From: Aphelocoma coerulescens
Lineage: Eukaryota > Chordata > Aves > Passeriformes > Corvidae
Reading direction: 5' to 3'
Assembly (NCBI RefSeq): GCF_041296385.1
Contig: NC_091033.1
Location: 12,976,001-13,040,000, forward strand
DNA length: 64,000 nt
A program made the translations under genes and the position numbers. Below the pieces are notes generated by a model, which was not told the DNA's origin, searched no databases, and was given only the letters and a program-made list of their open reading frames with translations. Below, in pieces: positions 49,408 through 61,000 of the stretch; within the stretch, counting starts at the first letter, position 1; each line of letters begins with the position of its first letter.

Positions 49408-52400
49408 CCCCGTTCTTGGCCCCAAACCCCATCTGTGGCTGGCCTTCTCTTTGTGTGTGCCTTAAAACCTGCACATACAGAACCCCCCAACAAAACAGAC
49501 TTCCCAGCAGATCTGCTGTGGGAGTTAAAACCTTTCTCGGGCTGTTGCTGCAGCTGAGGTGGAAGTAAATTTATTACCTTTAATTTTGTCAGATTTGGGG
49601 CGGTTGTACTCACCTCCCCCATTCACTCTGGTGTGTGTGTATATATATAAAAATATAATTTTTTTCCACATCTCTGTGAGAGTGTGCACATGCATTCGCT
49701 TCCATCTGCTGGTAGCGACCAGTTCAGACCAGTTCAAGAACTCAAATCCTGCAGTGACCAGACACAGTGTGCCTGTCTGGGCATTTGCATGCATTTTGCG
49801 TATTTTCTCCCTGCAATGCATAGTTTTGCCTGTAACTTAAGAGTGTCCTTGTTCTCTGGGAGTAACTTGCCTTGTGAAAGGTTGCTCCTCTGGTGCGCGG
49901 GAGCTACAGAGTGGCACAGATGGTAACGGCGCTTGGGAAGAGGCAGAGCAGGGAGAGTTTCCCATTTTTTGGCCCTGGACGGTGCTGAGGAAATCCGGTC
50001 GCAGTTCCAGCCCTGTCATGACCTGTGTGGCTTTGGCCAACTTGCTCAATCTGGGTTTCGACACCCGTCTGCGAGCCAGGGCAGCCCCTGTGGCACTGCT
50101 GCCCAGGGCTGCGTGTCCTGGAGCCCCCGGGGGAGCTGCAGCCTCAGGACAGGGGCACGGCAGGGTCTCCAGCACCGCTCCCAAATGTCTCGGGGCTCCA
50201 TGGGGCTGTGCTGGTTGATAAGTGAGGTGGTGTGAGGGAGCCATGCTGGTACAGAGGAGAAATGCTGGAGGAGTGCAGGTTCCCCAGCCACAGTTCAGGG
50301 TGTTTTGTGGCTTTTCTGCACCTCAGTTTTGTCCCTAGCCGGGTGCTGGGTGTGAGTTGATGGGTGTCATGCTTGTGTCAGGGAGGCACAGGCACTGCTG
50401 CTGTCTGTGTCTCACTCAAGGTGCCCCTTCTTGAGCACTGGTCCCACAGGACTCGCTGGGCACCGTGACAGGGGTTGGGTGCTGGCACTGGGGCACCTGG
50501 AGCTGCCTTGGACTCTGACAGGGCCATAGCTGAGCGCACTGGGGATTGACCCACGGATGGTTTCCCCAAGAATAAGTAGAAATGGAAACTTCCTAGGGGA
50601 CAGCCAGGGTGGAGAGACACCTAGTGAAACCCAGTGTATACAGCGTTTGTTCAGCTGGAAGAGGCTGTGGTTGATGCCGATGACATCCACAAACCCCCAT
50701 CCCCACACCCACGTGCCGTCCCCGCCGGCTGTTGTGCGCTGGGGTGTCCCACACGGAGCAGGACAGCCTGTGCCATCTCCCTGCTCCTTTCTGTGCGCAC
50801 AGCAAGCGCAGCCTGCTGGGTCCTCGTGACCTCCACAGTTCAAGGCGCCTTGTTGTGCTGGGCTGGGTGACAAATGAATCCCATATTCCCCGTATTCCTT
50901 GGTGTCTCGGTGGCAGCAGGAGGAGGGAGCAGCTCTGGCACTGCTGGGTGACGCGATGCAGGTGGATGCAGCTGATGGAGGCTGCAGGTGCCCCGTCAGT
51001 GCGAGGCAGCTCCATTGCAGTGGGAGACAGGGCTCAGAGGAAGCTGGAATCAGAAACCCAGTCCCTGTCATTGCCGTTTGGAGAGGGGGCAAAGCCCTCC
51101 CTGCATGGAGCACTTGCTCTCCTTGGAGCATCCGTGTCTGGCAATTTGTCTGTGGAAACAGATGTGGGCAGCGACAAACATCTATTTCTATAACTAGAAA
51201 CAAATTTGGTAATTGCCTCTTTCAACAGGACTTGCTCAAGCAGGAAATGAAATTCCTAAATGGCAGTTAGCAAAAGTATTTATAGCTAAGTTCATAAATG
51301 AGATGTGCTTTCCTTTGTCATGAGTTTCTGCTGGGTGGAAGGAAAAAAAAACCTCTACAGTAGCAAGCCACATATTGATGAGGAGTGTTTCCAGGGTATA
51401 CGAAAATACTTATTTATTAATGTGTTTATTTTTACTGGCTGTTAGAAATACCCCTGACAAACCAAACCTGTTTGGTCTTTCAGGGTCAGCTGGTGGGGTT
51501 TGATCCGGATGTTGTGTGCTGTGTTTTTTCACTCATTATTTGGTAGTTTGTTTTTTTTTTTTCTGGTTCAGGCTATTTATGATTGCAGATGGTAAACTCT
51601 TTTTCCTGTGTCCCTCTCTCTGGATGCTCATGTTCAAAGGGGTGGGTGATGTTCTGGCCTCACTCACCCCTGCCCAGACATCATCCAGGCCTGATACCAT
51701 TGTGCTTCCTCTCGGGAAGCAGGAGATAGACCAGATGTTCTCAGCTTGGTGGGGGCCATGAGCCCTGCTCAACATTTTCTAGTGAGCAAGCACATTTACC
51801 TGTCTTTTAAGTGCAAAATCAAAATGACTTTATTCTTTTAATCCAGTTAAGCTGTTCTCACCCTTGGGAGTAACTTCAAAAGCCATGTACTCCTTCCAGT
51901 CATCTCAGTAGGCTGGGATCAGCCTTACTGTGTGTGAAATACCTTGTCTAAAAATCCTGGAAAAGGGGAGGGTGAGAGAAATAGGCACAGAAAAGAGAGA
52001 AGGAGTTGGCATATGCAAGATTTCAGAGAGTCTGCATGTCCCAAAGAACCTTGCTAGTTCTCATTGCTCTGAGGGAGCTGTTTCATGTCGTCAGGAGTTT
52101 CTCTAAACAAGTCTCTGGTTGACAGGTCTCTGCTCGGAGCCGGGAAGTGTCCTGGCTGACAGAGCTGCTGACCCCAGCTCTCATATTTGCCATTTCCCTG
52201 TAAAAGCTGAGTTCTGCCATGCTGATCCCTCCTTTCTGGCCCTTGGATGCATGTCCCACTCCCCACAGCTGCCACTGAGCCGTGCAAGCTCAGGAATGTC
52301 ACCTTTTGAAAACAGGCCCAGTGGTGTGGCCAGGACAGTTGCTGTGTTTTTTGAGTGCTAAAAAATTTTCTGAGGCACAACCAGTTTGATATTTCTGTGA

Positions 52401-53204
52401 CTATTAAGCATGAAATGGGGCTGTTTCCTTTAAAACAAACGAAAATGGGGGTGGGGACGTGAGGCCATCATTTGCCAGTGACTCAGAGGATGTGATGCTT
52501 GATTACCTGGGGTGACAGATGAAGAAAAAGAACTATATTAAACGCATTTATGGCCCAAGGCTTGGCGCTATGGACAGGACTTCTTGGGGCCCTAGTCCCT
52601 GTTTTCCAGCAATGTTTTTTCTCAGCTGGCTCCTTTTCTAAGTCTCACTTGCTCCTTGCCCTCCTGCCCCATCTCAGCCTGTCGTCACTGGCTCACACGG
52701 CATCATTTCTGCTCGCTGCGTCAGAATTGTCTGTGCTGAATCCAGAAATGCAGTTTAGCTGTTAACTGCACTGATGATGCATGAAGCAGGCCCAGTATGA
52801 GCTCTTCCAAGCTGTCCTGCCTGTTGTCACAGGCCTGATCCTGGTCCCTTCAATGCCTTGGTGCTGCTGCAGCTTCGAGGTGCTGCCAGTCAGTGCCAGC
52901 AGTGGCACTATCAATATTGAGATAGTATTCTGTATCTATCTGCAGTACTTACCGTGCTGTCTTGTAAACAAATACAGTTGTGGGCATCTGATGGGCCCTT
53001 TGGATCTGGTTTTATGGAGGCATTAGAAGATAAATGTAGCAGATGCTAATACAAAAATAGTGCAGTAATGTCTTCGCCTTCTCTGGTTGTTTCTAAGATG
53101 ACCTAGCAGACGAGCAGCAGAGGATGAGTAATCTGCTGTCTGAAGTTCTTTGTTCTTTCATCTCTTCTTTGCTGTCCACAGCCTCTGAGAGGGAGAACAC
53201 TCTT

Positions 53205-53276
53205 TAAAGAGAGTAAGAGTGTGTAAGAGCATGTGTGAGTGTGTTAAGAATGTGTAACTGTGTGTGAGTGTGTACG
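53205..53276 (+). repeat. Degenerate GTGTGTRAG-type tandem repeat
   Basis: Units of about 8-12 bases built on GTGTG(A/T)G or GTGTAAG, recurring about seven times with drift. Confidence 0.6.
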
Positions 53277-54104
53277 ACCGTGAGGTTTTTTTAACTTTTT
53301 TTCTTAGGAATTGTAGCTAGTGCAGCTACATTTCTTCAGCTTAGCTGTTATCTCCTGAGTAATTTCACTTCTTCTCATCACTTCTCACACAATACACAAT
53401 TCCAGTACGCATAGAAATTGTAACTGAAGCTTGGGGATGACTAGTTTGACCTGCAGATGTGTGTTATACCTGGCTGAAAGCAAGGGTTATCTTGGCCAAG
53501 ACCCTGCCTGAAAGCTGTTCTGTCCACCTGTAAATGATAGCTGGAGTGTCTGAAATGATTGCAGCAAAATACAGGTTTTGGGGTATTTTTTTTTTCCTTT
53601 ATACTTGTGGTGGTTTGGAGAATTTGTCTTCTGCAGAGATACTCTGTGTGGAAGGAAGAGCATTAATAAAGTTTATAGGAAGCATTTTATGAACTGAAGT
53701 GTAGCTGTAAAAGGCAAGGTAATGCATTTAAAGTGTAACCCAGCCTCACCTCCCCTACGGCCGTGAGGGTGCTCCCAGCATCACCATTGACTCAAATCAC
53801 TCTCCCTCCTTGTAAATATATTAATTAATTTAAACCTGTGAGTGCCAGTATTTTGTTTATAAGGACTCGATGAAGCTCCTAGATGCACCTTCCTGCAGCA
53901 ACATCTGTGGAGCCGTGAGCGTGGTCTGCAGTGGGAGGAGTGCAGCCAGCACACATAAATCCACACATTTCAGACACTTTAGAGCTTTATGGTGTTGATG
54001 ACTGGACAGCAGGATGGGCACCAAGGGCATGAGCTTCTTCTAAGTACAGGAGAGTGGAGACCACGGCCTTTGGAAGCAGTTATCATTAATACATTCAGAT
54101 AATC

Positions 54105-54480
54105 CATCGCGAAGCCCTTGTTCAAGGCCACGCGTGGTGTGAAGTGGCAAGCGAGCAGCGAACGTGAAGAATGGGACGTGACAAGTCATTCTCCTTGGTC
54201 ACGAATGCCCCGTTTTAGGGTGGTGAGAATCTGGGGGAAAAAATGCTTAGTTGCAAAACAGTTGCACGCACGGTGCCCGGCTCCCGGAGCTGCCGCGTCT
54301 AGACAGAAAATACGGAAAAGCAGGTTGTGTCACTTAAATGTGATGTCTGAACCTGTTAGTTTGAAACGTATTCTGGAATAAAAATTATGCAAAATTAAAT
54401 TAGTGTGACCTTGCTTTGCATTTGGAGGCGGAATATGCCCATCTTGTAAAGCCTAGTGCATTTATAACACTTCCCTTGGG
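54105..54480 (+). promoter_or_regulatory. Candidate intronic enhancer with a Smad-binding palindrome
   Basis: Contains GTCTAGAC at 54297-54304 in a locally CpG-enriched stretch, followed by AT-rich DNA. It also contains AGGCGGAATAT at 54426-54436, an 11-mer that occurs in module A of the 48.3-kb element at 48312-48322. No repeat family is recognised. Regulatory function is inferred from motif sharing only. Confidence 0.4.
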
Positions 54481-57400
54481 GAAAATTACAGAGAGAAATG
54501 GAATGAGGTCTCTTCTAATTGAAAAGTGACGATGATTAGGAAGCCAAATACAAAATGTGTTGAGTATTTTTTTTCTTGTTTTGTTGTGTGTGTGTTTTTA
54601 AGAATACCAGTAGAATTATAAATTATGTGCTTTGCAGTTTGGCTTGTTTTTCATTCCCCAAAGGCTTTTTATTAGCATAGCAGCTGAATTGCACTTGTAT
54701 AATAACATATTAACTCAAACTTTGGGTTTTTAATGATCTTTCTTCATTAGTTTGACTGAGCTGCTTGGATAAAAATCTTACTGAGTATATCCAGCTTTCC
54801 AGTGTGTTGGGTTTGTTTTCACTTCTGCAGAAAAGCCCGTGAAGACAAGTTAAAACAGAGAGAGAGTTGGCAGAAACTTTAGTGCCTCGAGTGGCTATGA
54901 GTCTCTTGAAACATGAAAAGCACAAATTCAGTGTGTGGGGGTTTTTTTTATGTTTGGTTTGACTTTTATTTTATTTTTTCCAAAGGCCAGATTGGGCAAC
55001 CTGAGTGTTCTTGCTCATCTCTGCATACAGGATGGGTTTGCTTCTGGGCATGGTAAGGCTGGGCTGCTCCTCAGAGCCTGGGCTTGGGGTAGAGATGGGG
55101 CAGGAGGAGCATCCCTGCTGGAAAGCAGCATCCCCTTTGTTCTGGCAATCATCCTGTGCCTTCCTGTTGCACCTCTTGGCGAGTGCTGTGTAATCCCCAA
55201 TTACAGCAGTCCCAGAGCACTGAGGGATGGATGAGACACTGGTGTGTCGGCCCAGATGCTGATGGAATTCCCGCCCTTTCTTCTGCTTCAGGCTCTGCTG
55301 GTTCTGTGCCTGTGTGTGCAGGAAGCCTGGTTTAGATAATTTGTAAGTGACATATCTTATGTGTTCCTTCCTGGGAAGGAGTTAGAGCAGCACTTCCCCA
55401 TGGCCAAAACCTCACCTGTGTCACTGAAGTACCAGGACCAATTTAGCAAGGTTTAGTTCATTTAAGGGATCTCTTGTTCTAGGAAAGGAACTTTTCTTTA
55501 CTACTACTTTGGCCTTGTTTTTCTTCAGAAATATAGCCCCTTTTAACAGAAAAGGAAGTTTTCCATCACTGGCTTAATTTATATTTTTTCTTGTGTTTTC
55601 TTACCATGGCCAGAGCACATGCTGCATTTTGAGGCTGAAGTGACTCATCCTCTTAAAAACATTTGGGGTTTTTTTGTTTGGATTTTTCTTTTCCATAATG
55701 GTTTGTGCAGAAGATGGGCTCTGCACCCAGGCTGGGTGGCTGCTCTGCTGCCCATGGGGAGGGCAGGCACAGGGGCTCTGGGATCTGGCTCTTCATGGGT
55801 GACCAGGGGAGCACCCAGGGGAACTGTGAGGTGCCCTGCTGGTGGTTGGGTGCTGGACGTCAGGGGGATGCTGTCAGTGCTCAGTTACAGCTGGCACCAG
55901 GAATGTCTCTGGGGTGTGTAGGGACACCCCTACATAGCGGGGGTGACATGGGAACAGTCACTGTGCCTTTTTTGAAATGGTTTTGCGTCGTCCCCTTTCG
56001 CAACCCTTTAGGTTTTGGTGTGTTTGTGCCTGTGGTCAGTCTGGGTTCTGCTCAGAAGCAGCGAGCTCCTGTTCCAGCCAGTTCCTCCAGCACAGGGCAC
56101 CGGGGGCAGCTTTTGGGTCCCACAGATGAGCTGTACTGCTGTGGGGCTGGATCAAATTGTTGGGAATGTGGTTTTCTTCCATGCTCTTCCCCTCACAGTG
56201 GCACTGGGCAACTTGTTGGGGTTGCTGTGAAAGACCCAGAGCTTGTCTTTTATTCTAGCTGAAAAGCATTTTTAAGGCAAAACTCCTGTACAATGTTTGG
56301 CTTTTAATCCCTCTCTCCCCACCCCATGTGCAACTGTCCAGAGTAGGGGCAGCTGAGTTTTAGGTGGAAGGATACGGGCTCCTAGTCCCTCATCCATCCA
56401 ACTCCACGTGCCAGATAAGGCTCCTGCTTTCAAGGCATAATTCTGCTTTCTGCAAGCAGTGGGCAGAGCTGATGGAGCATTTTGGGCAGTGGCAGAAATA
56501 GCTGCTGTTTAGCAGAAAGAGCTCCAAGGTAACTGGCAGCACTCACCACCTGGACTGTTTTCTTGACATTTATTTGCTTTTACTGGCACTCAAATGCCAC
56601 CTGTCAGGAGAAAACTTTTCATTAAAAAAAAAAAAATTCTAATAAATTTTCCTGACTCAGCAGAAGCCACCCCAGCTGGTATGAGTGGTGCCCTTTGAGT
56701 TCTGGTGGGCCTTGCTGTGTATCTGCAGATATACATGTGTGTGTCTGTATAGATTAAATACAGATGGCAGCATCCATGATAGCTTCAGGCATGGCTTTCC
56801 CAAACTGGATTTTATAGCTGTCGCTGCTGAGAAGCAAACAAAGTGTAAATCCCCAGAATGATTGAATTTTGCTGTCTGGCCCCTCCTTCCCTCCTTTATG
56901 CTGGGCACTGGAGTTGCTGCTGCCCAGTCCTGGGCACTGCTGGCATGAAGGGGGGCTGGGGGGAGTGACTGAGCAGTTTGGGAATGGCATGTACTCCCTG
57001 GGCACCAAATTCATGGAAATAATAACCCAGCACTATGTTTGCCTCCAGTACTCAATTTTCCTAAGCCTCAGAGAGGTGTGAGGAATTATTTCCTTAGGAA
57101 ATTTTAGGAGTGGCTTCTCGCTGCCTCGTGCCAAGTGTCTGCAGAGTTAACGGGATAGTCTGTTGTTTGCTTGTTCTTGTTTGTTTGGAGGGGTTTTGGC
57201 AGTTTTCCTTTCTGCCAGTTCAAGCCACTCAAGCTGCCGCTGTCAGCTGGCCGAGCCCCGAGCTGAGGGCTGTCTGGAGCTCTGGGATGTGGCCCCGTGG
57301 CAGACGCATCGCACCCATCTGGCGTCTCACCCAAAAGCAGGAGGTCTCCCCGCCTGCTTCTGTGGCGGGTGGGCAGCTCGGAGACAGGGGGGCTGCCACT

Positions 57401-57937
57401 GCCTCCTGTGCTGTGCTGTCCCCTGGGCCCCCACTGCCTGACCCCTGGCACAGAGGGGACGTGTGCTCGTGCAGGGATGTGCCGGGGAGGAATCACTCCT
57501 GTCCTCCGGGGAGGAAGCAGTGGTGGTGACGAGAAGAGAATTGCAGAAATTTAGCTTGCATTTAGCTGAACTGTTTCATTAGGATGACTCGTGTTGGTTC
57601 GTGGCTCCACTGCCCTGAGAGAGGTACTGGGATGCTCCTGGTTTTGTGCCCAGCACTGAGGAGGGCTCTGGGAAGTCCTGTCTGTGCTGTAGCCTTGAAA
57701 CACTCTGCAATATAGATTGTCTTTTTAAAGATCCCTCCTGGAGACTCTTCTGTGACACTGAAAAACTGAATGAATGAGGCTTTTGCAGGCTCAGGGCACA
57801 CAGAGCCCATGTGTGAGAGCTGTAATGGGAAGGGTGCAGTGTTGTCAGTGGTGTCTCAGCCACTTTATTGTTCTTGTGCTCAGTTACCTGCTGCTGTTCC
57901 TGATGGCTCAAAGTCTGTCTGTCTGTCTCTCTTGCAG

Positions 57938-58092
57938 CGGAGCTGGAGTTTGTACAGATAATCATAATCGTGGTGGTGATGATGGTTATGGTGGTGGTGA
58001 TCACGTGTCTGCTGAACCACTACAAACTCTCTGCACGATCCTTCATCAGCCGGCACAGCCAGGGCAGGCGGCGAGACGAGAACCTCTCCTCA
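57938..58092 (+). CDS. PMEPA1: PMEPA1 coding exon 2 (transmembrane helix and basic juxtamembrane segment)
   Basis: Completes codon 35 as Thr and encodes residues 36-86. The acceptor is a TCTG-rich pyrimidine tract ending TTGCAG at 57932-57937, and the donor is GTAAGT at 58093, in phase 0. After TELEFVQ comes a hydrophobic helix at about residues 42-60, built from Ile, Val and Met ([19 protein letters not shown]). The cytoplasmic start is [10 protein letters not shown], then SRHSQGRRR, a positive patch that fits the positive-inside rule and gives a type I topology. The MMVM core and ITC distinguish it from LDLRAD4, which, from memory, has VTVM and IVC here. Asn61 is Ser in human PMEPA1, and RRDEN differs mildly from human RRED. 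Joining exons 1 and 2 restores one frame with no stop, which supports both junctions. Confidence 0.97.
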
Positions 58093-61000
58093 GTAAGTCA
58101 CACCCTGCTCTTCCAGCCACACAGCCAGGTTATCTTTGGCCTTGGCATCATCTGTCTCTGTTACTGAGGGTGGGAGGGCGTTTTAGGGGTGCCTCTGACT
58201 CTAGGGTGCTGTGTGTGCTAATCTATGGACAGCCATAGCCTCTGCCTTTGCCCTGAGCTTTCCAAATCTGATTTTACATCAGTAAAGTGACTGCACGAGG
58301 CTGTTCTTGGCATGTCCTGTTCCTGAAACCATCACCCTCATCTGGTTGGGGTTCATATGCCTTGGTTTAGCAGACCCAAACTATCAAGTCCTTTGGCTCC
58401 AGTTAGAGAGTCTCAAGTGACTGTATGAAAACTTCCTGCCTGCCTTGCAGGGAGCAGGAAATCCTGACTGACTCGCTCCAGTTTTCACCAGTGCTGCTGC
58501 CATTACTGTGGTGCAAGGGGCAGAAAACGCTTGTCAGCCAGACAAGCAGAGAGCTCTCCAAGGGGATGTGCGAGAGGCTCTCTGTAACCCAGGCTCCTGG
58601 CTTCATAAAAGCCCGAGGAGAAACGTGTGAATTGTCCCTCTGACAGGGATTTGAGGGGAAGCCTCTCCAGCCTCGAGGCAGATGTTGGTTCATGCAGTTT
58701 CCTTAAGTGTAGTGGCTCAGAGAAACTCAGAAGGATGTATAGAGAAAAGGCATCACATTTTCTTGGAAGGTGAGCGTGTGCTGTTTGCTGCTGCTTCTGT
58801 GGCTCAGTCTTCAGTGCAGGGATGTCTTGTACTGATACTTCTCTTTGTTAGCATTCACCCTGAAGGGTCTTAGAGCCCTTTAAGTAGGGCTCCCTCAAGG
58901 TCACTGCTCCATGTCCCCTCCTCTGCAGGCTGCCAGGGCAGGCTGGACACACCGCTAGTGCTGTGGGGTTCTCTGTGTGGGGCCAAGCTCCCTGAATCAG
59001 ATCTGTACTCACTGCAGGAAAAAGATCAAATATGGGGATTGCTTGGGGGTTTTTTCTTCTATTTTTCCATTTTTTTTCCTCTATTTTTTTTTTTTTTTTT
59101 GGGAGAGATATTTAAGATCTTTCACTAAGCCAGGCTTCAGTGCAGTTGAAGGCTGCCCAGGGCTGTCCCTCGTAGCTGCTGTTTTTGTCACACGCCGCAC
59201 GCCGCAGACAGAGCTCCCTCCTCGGCCGCTTTGTGGGGGGGATGCCCCGTGGGAAGGAGAGCTGTGCAAACCCAACCCAATTAACCCCCTCCTCCTTCCG
59301 TGGGCTGTGGGGCACCTCTCCAGAGGGCACGGCATGATCCCAGCTCGGGGTCGTGTGGCAGCGCTGCAGTGGCATCAGAGTGCTGGGAATGCCTGATCCC
59401 ACGGGGTGCCTGATCCCACGTTAAACCAGCTGGTGTGAGGGTGGGGATAGCTCAAGCACCTCCCTGCTTTGGGGATCAGAGCCCAGCTCCCCACACATAT
59501 CCCAGCTCCACCCGGAAATCTTACATTCCTCTTACGATCCCGTGCGCCCACTTCCAGCAGCAGCAGAGTGTGGGCATCCGAGCACATGAGTTATTAAAAA
59601 TAGCAGAAACATTGTTTTCCCATTTTCAGATTCTTTTACTGTATTATCATGTCCAGAATGTTTTACTTGCACAATGCCAAATTGTGTCATTTTACATTTT
59701 CAAAGCAAAGTTCAGATCAAGCCCTTTTAATTTTAATACAATAATTTCTGTTTTCTTAAGTGGCCTGCTATTTATTTTCTTTAAAAAGAGTTAAGAAGGC
59801 TAACATGGAAAGAGAAGAGAAAATCACATGGAGATTGACCAAAAATTTCAGGTTGAATGAAAAATTTACTCTTTAAAAAATGATTCCTTTTTCCCCTTTA
59901 TTATTTTTTTCTATTTTAAATTTTACCAGGCCAAAATTTCCAGCCATTTTTTGGTTCAGCTCTGTTACTTATTCAGCCTTGAGACACATCAGTGATTAAA
60001 TGGCTTTTCAGCAGAGTTTGACCTCTGTGCCTCTGCTCAACCCCAGTGAGGATGTGGAGTCTTCAAAACCTTTTTTGGAGCTAAGGAGAGAAATAAGAAT
60101 ATATAATTTTGGTTGGTTTTTTATTATTTCCCATCTTTATGGCTGTTCCCCATCTCCCTGCCCTGTCCATGTGGTGTGTGCAGCACTGATGGAGTGGCAG
60201 CAGAGATTCCCTGTGGTCCCAGCATCTTTCTGATGGGACAGAGAAGGGCCTCATGTGCTAATGAGCGGGAAGCTCATTACAGTGGGATCCAGCATAATGA
60301 AGATCCTAAAGGCAGCACCTTTCAGGCTCGGCATAGCGTGTCTGTCGGTGGAAAACAGCTCCAGACTGAAGGAGAGCTGGAGCCTGGCAGGCAGAGGCCA
60401 CACTGGGATGGACACAGGTTTATGCAATCCGTTAAACTTGCACTGAACTGGTGTTGAGCTTTTTAAATCCCAAACTTCATTTTGGTGTCGTGACCGCAGA
60501 CGGGCACTGGAGCTGCATTCACGCTTTTCATCTGCTGAAATATTAAAGCAGTTCATCCCATGGTCAGGATGCTGCTGGGTCTGCTGGAGTTGTCCTTTTT
60601 TGTTGCTGCAGCTCAAAAATTACAGCTGAAGGAGAAATTAATTTCCCTAAAGGGTTTTTTAATGCGGCTCTTGCTGGCAAGCAGTTTTTGTATTACTTCA
60701 TGCGTTTCTCCACCACCGTTCTCGCTGTACTTAAACTCTTGTCTCCTCATGACAAGTACTTTTGATTTTCCAGAACTAAGAATATTTAAGAAATGCTACT
60801 GACAACTCTCTTTGCCATAAGAATGGCACTGTCCCTGCACCTTTGGAACAGTGGTATCCCACTCCTCCAAGAAAAAGTAGTGTAAGTGCAATTTCCAAGC
60901 GCACCTTTGTCCCCCAAAATAGAAAATATGAGTCTTCCTGAAGGCTCAGAGACTTAATCTGTACCATGCAGCTTTACAGAGAAAATTCTCTGACATCACT

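Larger units (their letters stand above)
25961..57937 (+). other. PMEPA1: PMEPA1 intron 1 (about 32 kb)
   Basis: Bounded by GTAAGT and TTGCAG, phase 1. No further coding exon could be recognised inside. Stretches without any definable element include 26500-28280, 31020-39430, 40250-42740, 42890-45430, 45480-48240, 49410-53200, 53280-54100 and 54480-57930. These contain only scattered homopolymer runs and unsupported ORFs. A long regulatory first intron is also typical of mammalian PMEPA1. Confidence 0.93.

Noticed and set aside
48761..49465. 234-codon + strand frame
   Set aside because: Composition-driven frame in the intronic CpG island; Gly/Pro/Ala-rich with no domain, and it crosses a minisatellite.
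50412..51203. 263-codon minus-strand frame within intron 1
   Set aside because: No recognisable family or domain, and overlapping frames of similar length exist on both strands.
57938..58092. LDLRAD4, the paralogue with a similar transmembrane segment
   Set aside because: The helix reads [10 protein letters not shown] and exon 1 encodes the PMEPA1-type CTCNCKRS N-terminus rather than an LDL-receptor class A module.
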